Origin: Monoplex corrugatus
Lineage: Eukaryota; Mollusca; Gastropoda; Littorinimorpha; Ranellidae
Length of the DNA: 64,000 nucleotides
Reading direction: 5' to 3'
NCBI GenBank assembly: GCA_030674185.1
Contig: JAPXFY010000015.1
Coordinates: 25,082,043-25,146,042 of the forward strand
Position 1 is the first letter of the stretch. Each line of letters begins with the position of its first letter. Both the position numbers and the translations under genes were made by a program. This document shows positions 10,152 through 22,065 of the stretch, piece by piece. The notes beneath the pieces were generated by a model, which was not told where the DNA came from, did not search any database, and saw nothing but the letters and a program-made list of their open reading frames with translations.

Positions 10152-10153
<2 letters not shown>

Positions 10154-10189
10154 CAAAGTCACTTACCCCGCATAATCACCGGCATTCGT

Positions 10190-10745
10190 TATTACATCCA
10201 TTGAAGATTTTGTCGTCATGACACTGACGTTCACGAGAATGCCGTCATCAGTGACGTCCCATCGAAAGAGCAAGGTGATCATTCCACAATTCAGACAAGA
10301 GACAAACAAGGACGAGTTAAATATGGGCAAGCTTACGTTATGCAGAGGAAACAAATCCCAACACTTTTCTTTCCGCAGTTCCTTGTTATTCTTGTCACCT
10401 ACCACGCACCATCTCCCGAGCGCCATATCGTTTGGGTCTGCTGTAGTTTCAGTGAACCAAACTCTCAGTGTTATTGGCCACAGGTCATTATCCAGCCAAT
10501 TACGCCATATATCAGCGTGAACTGTTTAACAAAATGAATGACGCAGCATCATTGATGATCGGACACAACAAACATTGACATCTGGTTGTGCTGCACACTG
10601 ATCCTCCTCCAGCCACTTATGGGGCTCCGAAAGTCAAAGGGAACACTTCCTGGATGCTATATATAATATTGTCCACTACAGAGAGGTGAGGTTTCTTGTA
10701 AATCTTTGAATTGTGTTGTATTATTAATTGCAATGGTCAAACCTA
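10190..10745 (+). repeat. Unclassified dispersed repeat X, copy 1
   Basis: Homologous to 11400-11965 (same strand) and inverted to 16425-16760 and 18590-19045. Diagnostic blocks: TTGAAGATTTTGTCGTCATG, GAGCAAGGTGATCATTCCAC, CCATCTCCCGAGCGCCAT, TGTAGTTTC, CCAGCCAATTACGCCATAT, AAACATTGACATCTG, TTGTAAATCT. No intact ORF, terminal repeat or pol III box is evident. Confidence 0.75.
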
Positions 10746-10849
10746 CCTGAAGCGACATTTTTTTTTTTTTAAAGGAGTTGGAAAGTGGGAATGTTATGTT
10801 GGATGTCACAAAACTGACCACGTTTTTCCGACTCGATCCTCCTGTTATG

Positions 10850-11030
10850 TGCGTGCGCTGCTCGCACACACTGCACACCGCACACACGCGCACACGCGAC
10901 GCCCGCGCACACACGCGCACACCGCGCACACCCGCGCACACACACCGCACACACACACACAGCACGCACACGACATAAACACACACATGCACGCACGCAC
11001 ATGCAACATCAAACACACACACACACACAC

Positions 11031-11069
<39 letters not shown>

Positions 11070-11092
11070 GCACACACTCTCTCTCTCAAGTG
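10850..11092. repeat. (CA)n/(CGCA)n compound repeat ending in (CT)n
   Basis: CA dinucleotides mixed with CGCACA and GCACGC variants, ending in a short CT tract. Confidence 0.95.
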
Positions 11093-11219
11093 CTGTCTTT
11101 ATATTAATTGATTACATTATAGTTCATTGATAGTTCGGGTGAGGATTGAATAAATAAAAATACAAAAGTTTATTTGTTACACTCATAAGTAAAGAATTTC
11201 ATATAACCATATTTTGGCC

Positions 11220-11395
11220 TTTTCATTATATGTGTAGGATGACATAACATGTGGATTGTATTGAGTGTGTAATATGAAACATTTGGACTATGTAGAGTGT
11301 GCGTGATGAAAGATGTGGAATGTATGGAATGTGTATGATGAAATATGTTGACAGTACAGTGTGTGTGATGAAATATGTGACCTGTACGGAGAGAT
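11220..11395 (-). repeat. Short inverted-orientation array of the 30-bp minisatellite
   Basis: Reads GTGTGATGAAATATGTGGA..TGTATGGA-like units, the reverse complement of the unit tandemly repeated at 20003-21600. About five degenerate units lie directly before repeat X copy 2. Confidence 0.8.
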
Positions 11396-11399
11396 ACTG

Positions 11400-11965
11400 C
11401 CGTCAAAGAGAGTGCTTTCATTAGTGATGTGCTAATGAAACGAGTAATGTGATTATTCCACAATATATACAAGAGGCAAACAAAGGCTGGGTGAACCACA
11501 AGCAAGTTTATGTCGTGCACATCAAACAAATCGCAGCCGTGTCTCTTCTCACTGTCCTGTAAATCTTGTCACCCAGCATACGCCCATCTTGCCCACGCCA
11601 TCTTGTTTAGGTGAGGCACCAGCTGTCTGTTGTAGTTTCTGTCAACCGGGCTCTCGAAAATAAAGTCTTTGTTGCCTGCCACGGTTCGTCATCCAGCCAA
11701 CCACGCCATATATCACCATGCAACTTTAATGGAGTGATTTTGGTAATATCAGGGATGATCAATCAAAACAAACATTGACATCTGCCTGCTCTGCACTCCC
11801 ATACTCCTCCACCTCTGTCGTGAAGATTCGAAAGAAATGTTCCCTAGACACCATATTGTGTACACTTGAGTGATGATGCAGAGATGTGGATGGACCCTTG
11901 TAAATCTCCGACTTGTCTCGCACAAAGCCCAGTGATGAATTATGACTGAAATGGTTTGCCAATTT
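11400..11965 (+). repeat. Unclassified dispersed repeat X, copy 2
   Basis: Same block order as the 10.2 kb copy: GTGATTATTCCACAATATA, CCCAGCATACGCCCATCTTG, CACGCCATCTTG, GGCACCAGCTGTCTG, CCAGCCAACCACGCCATAT, AAACATTGACATCTG, TTGTAAATCTCCGACTTGT. It is more similar to the minus-strand copies in the CACCAGCTGTCTG region. Confidence 0.75.
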
Positions 11966-12052
11966 TTAGGGGTGGAAAAGGTTGAAAATTCGGAGCATAA
12001 TGCTAATGTTACAAACTAGAAGAATTTCCCTTAATCTTCCCACTTTCTCTGT

Positions 12053-12055
<3 letters not shown>

Positions 12056-12113
<58 letters not shown>

Positions 12114-12290
12114 GTCTGTCTGTCTGTCTGTCTGTCTTCTGTCTCTCTCTCTGTCTGTCTGTCTGTCTGTCTCTTTGTCCGCCTCTGTCTTTCTGTGTGT
12201 CACCACACACAGTCACACACGCACGTGTGCACGACACATGCATACACATACACAAGCGCGCGCGCGCACGCACGCACACATATTTAAATT
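12056..12290. repeat. (CT)n-(CTGT)n-(CA)n-(CG)n compound microsatellite
   Basis: A chain of CT, CTGT, CA and CGCA units without unique sequence between them. Confidence 0.95.
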
Positions 12291-12383
12291 TCCAGGGGCT
12301 TCAGGTCTTATCTCCTGCAGAGTTTGCAGCCCTTGCGTGGAGGTGTCGGTGCCACGATCACGTTTAAATCATTCATCAAGTGT

Positions 12384-12408
12384 GGGGGGGGGGGGGGGGG
12401 GGGGGGGG
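12384..12408 (+). repeat. Poly-G run (~25 G)
   Basis: An uninterrupted G homopolymer, able to form a G-quadruplex. Its exact length is unreliable in most sequencing data. Confidence 0.9.
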
Positions 12409-12429
12409 ACTTTTCCTGTAAATTTCAGA

Positions 12430-12735
12430 CTTGAATCATGTTAGCCCAGATTAGTAACCAGCCCATGTTTTTAGTGGTTGCGTTGACCACTTCTTCCTTG
12501 TACGTCTGGCCAGATTGTCTCCCTTGACTCTTGAATCCCCCACTCCATCACTGCTCCGTCCTTCACATTCGAAACACCACACACACACACGCACACACAC
12601 AAACACACACACACACGCGCGCGCGCGCGCGCACACACACACAGAGACATTCTCTCTCTCTCTCTCTAACCCCCTCTCCCCCCCCCCCCCCCCTAGACAA
12701 TTGGTGAGATTTGTCCAAATCTGGTTTACAAGATC
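12430..12735 (+). repeat. Unclassified dispersed repeat V, copy 2, with internal CA/CG expansion
   Basis: Matches 20-255 at both ends; between the shared ends lies a compound CA/CG/CT/C-run microsatellite (about 12576-12694). Confidence 0.6.
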
Positions 12736-12894
12736 CAAGGTCATTTTCATCTGATAAAACTGGAGCCAGATGCCAAAGCTTTATGTGGGAGTTGTGTGGG
12801 ATAGTTGCAGATCAGTGTCAGATGATTTGTCATTTACACATTGATAGTGGTTACTTTCTGGTGTTGATGACTTTTATTGCGTTTGTATCAATGA

Positions 12895-13170
12895 GAGAGA
12901 GAGGGGGGAGGGAGATTGGGGAGTTAGAGGGGCAATTATTTTGATGATTACTGCTTTTGGTGTGTGTGTGTGTGTAGGGGTGGGGTGGTGATGGGGAGTT
13001 AGAGGGGCAATTATTTTTATGTTTACTGCTTTTGGTGTGTGTGCGTGCGTGCGTGCGTGCGTGCGTGCGTGTGTGCGTGCGTGTGTGCGTGCGTGCGTGC
13101 GTGCATGTCTATGTGTACACATGTGTGCACATGTGTGTATACGTTTGTGCGTGTATCTGTGCGTGCATGT
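12895..13170. repeat. (GA)n, (GT)n and (GTGC)n repeats with an 83-bp duplication
   Basis: The phrase GGGGAGTTAGAGGGGCAATTATTTT...TTACTGCTTTTGGTGTGTGTG occurs twice in tandem (~12917-12980 and ~12992-13050), so a GA/GT-bearing unit was duplicated. GTGC tetranucleotides follow. Confidence 0.85.
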
Positions 13171-13304
13171 GCCCATATTCACATGCTTAGAAAACTTTAA
13201 AACTGCCAGTTACTTTTGTAAGTCCAGAGAATGTTGTTGTCGTTCAGATTCCAAAATATTCTTGTCACTTTTAACGAATATAACTGTCATTCAGCATGAC
13301 TGGC

Positions 13305-15060
13305 TTGATAAATTAGTTATCCTCAGGAGGTCTCCAGTCCTTTCAAAACGAAATGATTGCTTTCAAATGTCAATTTCTTTTCCTTTTCTTGCATCTCACA
13401 GTAAATTGATACTTTGTATCCTTGCCAATTTTCAGTTGACATATGTTTTATCAGTCCTAGTGTTTTCCTCTGAACCCTAACAACAGCAAGAGAGGAGATC
13501 TATGCAAATATCTCCCAACAATCACTTAAGCTCTTGAAGAGTTTAGAAAATAAATACAAGTGGCCATTCAGTGCAAAGCAACGTGATGATCTGAACACGG
13601 ACCACTCCAGCAATTAATCACCATCTTCGATCAGCCACATGACGAATTCACGATGGAGTGACTGTCCTTGACATCAGTTGTCGCCCTTGCGTCATGACTC
13701 TTAAAGGATGGAAACAAAAAAGAATGAATGAATGAATGAAAATTTATATCGCGCAACAAAAATCTCCATGCTATAAAAGCATGCTCGCGGCGCACGGTGG
13801 GGGGGGAGGGGGGGGGCACAAAAACAATTCCACACAGCCTTTGCACCAACATTCATAAAGGCATTCAAGGTATTCACATTCAAATAAGCAATCCCATACA
13901 ACATTAGAAAAAGTGTGTCTTGAGACTAGATTTAAAGGATGAATGAGTCTTTTTCTCCCTGATGCTCATGGGAAGCATGTTCCACTTGGTAGGGGCAAGG
14001 TATTTAAATTCTCGCTGACCATATCTTTTGGTTTTAACATCCCTTGTCCCAGGAACATGAAGAAGAGACTTGGAAGCAGATCTCAGACTGCGAACAGGTT
14101 TATATTCAGAAAGAAGATCTTTAAGATAAGAAGGACTACTAGAGTTGAGTGCACGGTAGGTGATAGTTAGTAGTTTGTGATTGATGCGTTGTTGAACTGG
14201 GAGCCAGTGCAGATTCCGTAAGATGGGAGTTATGTGTTCAGTCTTCTTGCATCTAGAGATTACTCTGGCAGCTGCGTTTTGTACAGCCTACAGACGCTGT
14301 ATTTTCACCTGAGGAAGACCAGCAAGTAGACTATTACAGTAGTCTAATTTTGAGAGTACTAGTGTGACAGCAACAGTCTTAGCAGCTTGATCCACAACGG
14401 CTCTCTCTATAAGTTTTGAAAGAAATGGCAAGTTCGAAACTGGACGGTAATTATTTAGGATCTCAGGGTCTAAACCAGGCTTTTTGAGTAGTGGTTTGAC
14501 AATAGCTTGCTTAAGAGGTTTGGGTACGGTTCCCGACTGAAGGCTGAGATTTATGATTTCCTGAATTACAGGAAGCAGAATGTCCGAAAATTCTAGAAGG
14601 AGTGTTGTCGGAATTGGATCTACAGCTGCAGTGGTTGGTTTGGACTTATACAACAGTTTCTGGATGGTTTCAAGTGAGATGGGCTCAAAATCAGACATTG
14701 CATCAGGCCCACAAGCAGAGGATGCAGCAGTTAGATTGTGATGAATTTGTGGGAAAGTCTGCATGATTTTCTGAATCTTGTCAAAAAAGAACTCTGAGAA
14801 TGCGTTTGCAGCTTCTTCAGAAGGTAGATCAGGAAAAGATCAAGAACGCTTATGGAGTGGTTACGTCATAAAATGATGACGTATGTCAGTCAGAGAAGTG
14901 ATGACACAATGTCAGACGATCCCAGTCAGGCACGCCCAAATGTGCATAGTCATTGTAAGCGGATTGGTGAGAGCACAGAGTGGAGAAAAATAGAAACCAG
15001 ACTTTGACCAGTGGCATTGCTGTAAGTTGGGAGTTTCTATTGTTGACTTTTCCAACGTGG
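13305..15060 (+). repeat. Unclassified dispersed repeat Y, copy 2, split by a LINE
   Basis: The left part (13305-13690) and right part (14855-15060) match successive halves of Y copy 1: CAGGAGGTCT through CACGATGGAGTGA on the left, GTCAGACGATCCC through GTGGAGAAAAATAGAAACCAG on the right. The minus-strand LINE at 13705-14845 lies between them. Confidence 0.7.
13705..14845 (-). pseudogene. CR1/L2-like LINE remnant with internal RT deletion
   Basis: Read on the minus strand: LPSEEAANAFSEFF, then a 158-codon frame with IQKLLYKSKPTTAAVDPIPT, KQAIVKPLLKKPGLDPE, NNYRPVSNLPFLSKLIERAVV. This then runs straight into SKLDYCNSLLAGLPQ, a motif that normally lies far downstream. The catalytic RT core (the domain with the Asp-Asp box) is thus deleted at about 14390. 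The C-terminal region continues with stops and ends in a GAATGAATGAAT tail (13722-13741), typical of L2/CR1 3' ends. It was inserted into repeat Y copy 2. Confidence 0.88.
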
Positions 15061-15220
15061 TCTTAGGCGGGATGCTGGATCTTGTGGACTTTGTGAAACG
15101 TGTTGCGATATTGTTAAAACGTAGGCTGGAGCAGAGTCAAGCGAACGTTCTCTTTAATAATACACGGATTTGAATCGGCGACATTGCATCAAAAATTCCC
15201 AGTTTGCAACTGTTTAATCT
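15061..15220. other. Short unassigned interval
   Basis: No feature recognised between repeat Y and the CT-rich block. Confidence 0.4.
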
Positions 15221-15226
15221 TTCTCT

Positions 15227-15258
<32 letters not shown>

Positions 15259-15264
15259 CTCTCT

Positions 15265-15305
<41 letters not shown>

Positions 15306-15536
15306 TCTCTCTCTGCTCTTGTCTTTATCTCTCTCTCCCCCCTCCCCTTTGCTCTCTCTGTCCTGCTCTCATTTTTTTCTTTTCTCTACCTCTGTGTTTC
15401 GATTGGGATTGAAAATGTGCAATAACATTTCTATGCTCATTTATACAGCCTTGAAATAACCATATCAACTCAACATTTATTTTGCAGGTATGATTTCCTC
15501 TCTTTCCTGTCTCTGTCTGTCTGTCTGTCCTCTTTC

Positions 15537-15576
<40 letters not shown>

Positions 15577-15681
15577 CTCTCTCTCCCCCCTCTCTCTCCC
15601 CTCCCTTTCCCTCTCTGCTTTCCCCTCTCCTGTTCCTTCTGTCTCCCTATTTCTGCATGCATTAATATTTTAATGTTTTCG

Positions 15682-15749
<68 letters not shown>

Positions 15750-15820
15750 AGTGTGTGTGTGTGAGTGAGTGATGCATACCTTTTCAGCATTCACATCATT
15801 TACCGCGCGTAAGTGCGTGC

Positions 15821-15877
<57 letters not shown>

Positions 15878-15900
15878 GTGTGTGTGTGTGTGTGTGTATA
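15221..15900. repeat. (CT)n-rich block followed by two (GT)n arrays
   Basis: CT-rich sequence at 15221-15650 with unique breaks near 15400-15480, then GT arrays at 15684-15770 and 15822-15898. Confidence 0.95.
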
Positions 15901-16214
15901 AGCACGCTTTTATGTAAGTATGTCTCTGTGTGTATGTAAGCGTGTGTATACGCATGCGAATATTTGTGTGTAAAACGACTTATGTGCTGCGTAAATAAGC
16001 GTTTTAGTGTTACTGAAAGTTCATGTGAAATGCTTTTGTGTGCTTTTTTCCCCTCAGTAAAAGACAGTTTCTTCATTTTTCATTCATGTGTAAATTTACT
16101 CTAATAACTGTCTCACATACTATAGCAAAAGTGTTTTTAAAGAAGGCTGCCATTATCACAGCCGTGACTGACACGAAAAGGTGTGTATGGACAAGAAAAC
16201 CCACACACTACAGT

Positions 16215-16340
16215 ACGGAGTGATAAACACAATGTAGTGTAATACAGTGTAGTACAATACAACATATTACAACAACAGAACAGAATACAATACAGTATAA
16301 TGCAATGTAATACAATGCAGTAAGATTCAGTAGAACACGA
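16215..16340. repeat. Degenerate (TACAA)n pentanucleotide repeat
   Basis: Repeating variants of AATACAGTGTAGTACAATAC over ~120 bp. The interval before it (15900-16215) shows nothing recognisable. Confidence 0.7.
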
Positions 16341-16424
16341 GTGTAGTTGAAACTGATAACCTGATGCTTACTTCTATTCCACGTTTCGTCTAAATGATCA
16401 GCATGAAACCTCTAAGGGAATCAA

Positions 16425-16760
16425 CTTGGTTCTAATCTGTCATTGACAAAGACTTTATCTTGGCGAGCCTGTGTGGCAAAAACTACAGCAGACAGCTGGT
16501 GCCTGACCTAAAGAAGATGGCGCAGGCAGGATGGTGTGTGCTAGGTGACAAAAGTTACGTGGCAATGAGGAGATAAGCGTGCTGAGATTTGTTTGGCCTG
16601 CATGTCATAAACTTGCGGTTGTTCATCCAGTCCATGCTTGCCCCTTGCCTGGATTGCCCAGTGATCACCTTGCTCCTTCCATTAACAAGTCATTGACGAC
16701 AGCACGTTGACTGACGTCAGCATCATGACTACAAAACCTTCAAAGGGAGGTATTGATGAA
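16425..16760 (-). repeat. Unclassified dispersed repeat X, copy 3 (inverted)
   Basis: Reverse complement of X: its right end, read on the minus strand, gives TTGAAGGTTTTGTAGTCATG and GGAGCAAGGTGATCACTGGG, matching the start of copy 1. ACAGCAGACAGCTGGTGCC and AAGATGGCGCAGGCA are shared with copy 4. Confidence 0.75.
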
Positions 16761-16894
16761 TGGTGGTAATAATACTACAGTAAGTGGCTGGGTTGCACTG
16801 TTATCAATCTAAAAACAGAAAATCAGTAAAATCAAGCAAAACTAATTGTGTATTCAGGTTCTGTCTGTCTGGCTTTGCCCCCCTACATCTGTCT

Positions 16895-17394
16895 GTCTCT
16901 TTTTCTCTGTCTGTCTGTCTGTCTGTCTGTCTGTTCTTTTCCCCTTGCCCCTCTCTTTTGATCAAAATTGTTGTTTTACTTCTTCTGATTCTTTTTTTCC
17001 TTTTGTTTTGTTTTTGAGGAGAAGCATTTGTTCATTGCTTGAATTCAACTACCTGCACACAGTGATGAAGAAAGGGCAGAGGTAGAAAGTGAGGATGCGA
17101 TGAGAAAAGAAAACTGAGAAAACCAGAAACAGGAAGTGAGAGATAAGATGAAAGCATTCTATGTTTATGAGGACAATTTGTATATACTAAGATACGCGTA
17201 GCAGACCTTATACGCACATCTTTTCATTGCTGAAGTGCGCTATATCGTATTTTGAGTTTAAAAATACTTAGTGGATGGCTCAAAGGTCACGTACGAAACT
17301 AAGCGGTATAGCCGTGTGCTGAAATCATCCTAAAGTTAAGATGTACCCTTGGATTGGCTGTGAATGTCTTGAGTGCGTGAATGCTATGCTAGCA

Positions 17395-17461
<67 letters not shown>

Positions 17462-17525
17462 GAGTGTGAGAGAGAGAGAGAGACACAGAAGAGAGAGAGA
17501 GAGTGAGAGAGATGAGAGATGGCTT
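16895..17525. repeat. (CTGT)n, then (GT)n and (GA)n microsatellites
   Basis: CTGT units at 16895-16935, about 62 bp of pure GT at 17399-17461, then GA at 17467-17520. Sequence between (16940-17395) has no recognisable feature. Confidence 0.9.
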
Positions 17526-18228
17526 AGTGCCATTGATGCGGTTTTGTAGTGAATATCCAAACACATTTGCCTATTTGGTTGCTACAATTTGAAAGTGTCT
17601 GTGGGTTGTAATTAAATCAATAACAGAGTGAGTATATTCAAACTTTTGCGGTTAATTAGTACATTCTGTTATAAGTGATACCACATAATTTCAATTATGT
17701 ACCTGCATTCTTTTCTTATTTTTCTCAATCTTTAGAAATGGTCAGTATAGAGATTATATTGAAAGACGCAGTGGCCAGAACAGAATGAGGCTCCTGTTTG
17801 CTGTGTTACATCTAGGCCTTGCTTAAGGTGGAACACCACTACAACTGAAAGAAAGGAACATTCATTCTAAAATATCGTTAACTGGCTATACCTCTATTCA
17901 CAAAAGCTATAAAACGAAAGGAAAAGGGAGAGGGAAATCACATTTAACAGAGAATAACGAACATTATAGTTGTATTCTAAAAATAGTATCTAGCAATTGT
18001 TCATATTATTATTATATTCATTACAATTAAAAAAAGAAAGAAACAAATAAACATTATACAGATAGACTAGCAGAAACGTACAGAACACAGACGAAAATCA
18101 AAACAAAACCAAAACAAACAAATAAACAAAAAACTATGCATCCATGTGAAGTGAATCTAGGATGAGTAATACAGTTTTGCTATGTCATCATCAGTAACAA
18201 TAACACAAAGGCTACGTGTGAATTTGAG
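17526..18228. other. AT-rich interval, no gene seen
   Basis: Contains an A-rich block (18030-18130) but no open frame, pol III box or repeat match that I can support. Confidence 0.5.
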
Positions 18229-18241
18229 GGAGGGAGGGAGG

Positions 18242-18300
<59 letters not shown>
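18229..18300. repeat. (GGGA)n and (GA)n microsatellite
   Basis: A few GGGA units followed by ~55 bp of uninterrupted GA. Confidence 0.95.
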
Positions 18301-18303
<3 letters not shown>

Positions 18304-18589
18304 TTTTCCAGTTGTAGAAGTTCCTCGTTAGAAAACCTTTCTTTTTTCAAACTTGTCCTTGCTTATATGCTGGGTATTTTCATGACTTACAGGATCGTTG
18401 ACAGCACTGACAGGTGGGCCCACATTGGGGTGGGCGTTGGCTTTAGTTTTACAGTACCCAGAAACACTCTTGCTTCAATTTAATTCTCTTCCATATCTAA
18501 AGATAAATATCAACAAGGATTTGCAAGGAACCACATCGCCATATAATTCCAGAGCGTTCCCTTTTAATTCCAGGACCCTCCAGCAGACG

Positions 18590-19045
18590 CTGGGGTAGTG
18601 TGAGAGTGCATGGCAAGCAGATGTCAATGCTTGTTGTGTTTGATCATCACTTATGCTGCCTCGCTTGCTTCGGTAAAGGTTTTATGTGATGGGTGGCGCG
18701 GATGGTTAGATGACGATCCATGACCAATAACAAAGACATTATGTTGAAGAGCCTGATTGACAGAACTACAGCAGACAGCTGGTGCCTCACCTAAACAAGA
18801 TGGCGCAGGCAAGATAGCGTGTGCTAAGTGACTAGGTTTACGCAGAATTGAGGACAGAAGCATGCTGGCGATTCTTTGGTCTGCATAATATAAACTTGCC
18901 CATAGTTCACCCAGCGCTTGTTTGCATCTCGCCCTGATTGTGGAAAAATCATCTTGCTCGTTTCATCACTACGTCATTGATGACGGAAGTCTGTTTGACG
19001 TCAGTCTCATGACGAAGAAATGTTCAAAGGAAGGCAGTAAGGAGT
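18590..19045 (-). repeat. Unclassified dispersed repeat X, copy 4 (inverted)
   Basis: Shares with copy 3 ACAGCAGACAGCTGGTGCCT, AAGATGGCGCAGGCA and GTGTGCTA, and with copy 2, on the minus strand, the AACA..CATTGACATCTGC block. It is followed on the plus strand, after CT and CA microsatellites, by the large minisatellite. Confidence 0.75.
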
Positions 19046-19117
19046 CATGGTGATGATGGTAGGGTTAATTGCTGGATACTGGTTTTATAAGGAAGAAAAA
19101 TAAAAAATAGGAAAACC

Positions 19118-19119
<2 letters not shown>

Positions 19120-19174
<55 letters not shown>

Positions 19175-19372
19175 TCTCTCTCTTTCCCTCGCCTCCTCCC
19201 TCCCTTCCCTCTCTCTCACAAAAGCGAAGAATGAATTTGTTAGGGAAAAGAATAAGCATATAGTTGAGTTTTAACAAGTATAAAAATTTTAAACACATAG
19301 CTTTTGCAACAATCAGTATGTAACTAGCATAACACACTCACAGCATGCCCACAAACACACACACACACCACG

Positions 19373-19406
<34 letters not shown>

Positions 19407-19410
19407 CACA

Positions 19411-19454
<44 letters not shown>

Positions 19455-19523
19455 ACACACACACACACACACAACACACACACACACACACACGTACACA
19501 CACACACACACACACACACACGT

Positions 19524-19555
<32 letters not shown>

Positions 19556-19648
19556 ACCCCACTACACACACACACACACGTATACACACACACACACACA
19601 CAACACCACACACACACACACACACACGCACAAACACATTGCACACAA

Positions 19649-19701
<53 letters not shown>

Positions 19702-19920
19702 CACACACACCACAAAACACAAACACACACGTGTAATATTTACATACATACATGCGGAAGTGTTGCAAGTAATTGGAATCTATTAATAACCTACACTAGA
19801 GAAGAACAAGAATGAAAGGCGTAAGAAGAGTGAGAGAAGAGAGAGAGAGAGAGAGGAGTGTGTGTGTGTGTGTGTGGAGAGAGAGAGAGAGAAGAGAGAG
19901 AGGAGAGAGAGAGAGAGGAA
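19120..19920. repeat. (CT)n, long (CA)n and (GA)n array cluster
   Basis: CT at 19120-19220, ~375 bp of CA with scattered T, G and CC interruptions at 19355-19730, then GA/GT at 19830-19918. The long frames on both strands are repeat shadows. Confidence 0.97.
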
Positions 19921-20002
19921 GGCACAATTGCAAACTAGTCATTGTGGTGGGTGCGTTTTTATTTGACCCTCTGTGTCCGCCAACCGTTTAACGAACTGTT
20001 AA

Positions 20003-21600
20003 CATATCATTGCAATACACTCCATATAATCCACATATTTCGTCACACACACGCTTTCTACAGTCCACATGATATTTAATGACACACACTCCATACAATC
20101 CACATGATATTTTGTCGGACTGTATAAATCCACATGTTTTATCATACACACACCATACAGCCCACATGACATTGCATCACATACACTACATACAAACCAC
20201 TTATCTTATACATGCTCCATACAACCCATGTAATATTTCATCAAACACTCTATATAATCCATATCATATTTCATCACACACTATATAATCGACATATTTC
20301 ATTACACTCCATACAATCCACATATTTCATTACACACTCCATACAATCTACAGGATATTTCACCACACACTCCATACAATCCACAAGATATTTCATCACA
20401 CACTCCGTACAATCCACACATTTAATCATACATTCCGTACAGTCAGCATATTTCATCACACACTCTACATAATCCACATATTTCATTACACTTCATACAA
20501 TCCACATACTTCATCACACACTATAAAATCCACACATTTCATTACACTCCATACAATCCACATATTTCATCACACACTCCGTACAATCCACAAATTTTAT
20601 CACACTCCATACAATCCACATTTCATCACACCTCCATACAATCCACCTGTTTCATCATACACTCCATACAATCCAGATATTTTATCACACACTCCATACA
20701 ATCCACACATTTCATCACACACTCCATACAATCCACATATTTCATTACACTCCATACAATTCGCATATTTCATTCACACTTCATACAATCCATATGATAT
20801 TTTATCACACACTACAATCCACATGTTTCATCACACTCCATACAATCCACATATTTCATCACACTCTCCATACCATCCAGATATTTCATGTCATGTAATC
20901 CACACGATCCACGACATTTCATCATTCACAGTACATAGAATCCACATGATATTTATCACACACACTCCATGCAATCCACATGACATTTCATCACAGACAA
21001 TCCACACAATCCACATATTTCGTCACACATACTCCTTACAATTCACATATTTATCATACACGCCGTATAGAATACACATAATATTTAATCACACACTCCA
21101 TACAGTCCTCGTGATATTTATCATACACACTCCATACAATCCATATGATATTTCATCACACACTCCATACAATCGCATATTTATCATACACACTCCATAC
21201 ATCCATATGTATTCATCACACACTCCATACAATCTGCATATTTATCATACACACTCCATACAATCCATATGATATTCATCACACACTCCATACAATCTGC
21301 ATATTTATCATACACACTCCATACAATCCGCATATTTATCACACACGCTCCATACAGTCCACATATTTATCATACACACTCCATACAATCCACATATTTA
21401 GCGTACACACTCCATACAATCCGCATATTTATCACACACGCTCCATACAGTCCACATATTTATCATACACACTCCATACAATCCACATATTTAGCGTACA
21501 CACTCCATACAATCCGCATGGTATCATACACACTCCATCAAATCCACGTGATATTCATCATAGACACTCCATACAATCCATATGATATTTCATCCCATAC
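20003..21600 (+). repeat. Large minisatellite with ~30-bp unit
   Basis: About 1.6 kb of tandem units close to CACACTCCATACAATCCACA followed by TATTTCATCA, with length variation and substitutions between units; the right third (21100-21530) also shows a higher-order period in which blocks of several units repeat almost exactly (e.g. 21300-21420 against 21415-21510). It has no coding meaning. A small inverted array of the same unit is at 11220-11395. Confidence 0.95.
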
Positions 21601-21609
21601 AGGACCACA

Positions 21610-22065
21610 GTGGAAAAATCAACCACGGAAACCCCAACAGCCTCGCGTCATAATGCCCAGTTTCAATTTCTCTCCACTCTGTGGCTCTCACCACGCCGCT
21701 AACAATGACTATGTCCACATTTGTACATGTCTGCCAGGGATCATCTGTCACTACGTCATCAACTCTATGATGTAAGCACTCCAAGGCATGTGCTCTGGTT
21801 TCCACCCCCCACAGAGTCACGATACAAGGGAGACAATTGATTTCAAGGGAAGTCACTCCATCGTGGACTCGTCATGCGCCTGATCGAAGTTGGTTATTAA
21901 TTGCTGGAGTGCTTGAATGTGTGCTGGGATCATCACGTTGCTTAACAACAGAATGGCCTCTTGTGTTTATTTTCTCAACTCTTCAAGAGCTTGAGTGGTT
22001 GCAGGGGAGATATTAATCTGTTCTGTGTGTTGCTGGAGATTCAGAAAAGGAAAACGCTACGATAG
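21610..22065 (-). repeat. Unclassified dispersed repeat Y, copy 3 (inverted)
   Basis: Read on the minus strand it shows, in order, CTCTTGAAGAGTTGAG, TGCTTAACAACAG, CAATTAATAACCAAC, CACGATGGAGTGAC, GACGTAGTGACAGATGATCC and CAGAGTGGAGAGAAATTGAA, as in copy 1. It directly adjoins the large minisatellite. Confidence 0.75.

Noticed and set aside
19324..19815. Long His/Thr and Val/Cys open frames (also at 10.9, 15.5, 22.3, 46.2, 60.0 and 63.0 kb)
   Set aside because: They are translations of (CA)n/(GT)n arrays, which have no stops in most frames.
20003..21600. CRISPR-like array of ~30-bp repeats
   Set aside because: Units are contiguous without spacers, vary in sequence, and sit in a eukaryotic repeat context. 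It is a minisatellite.
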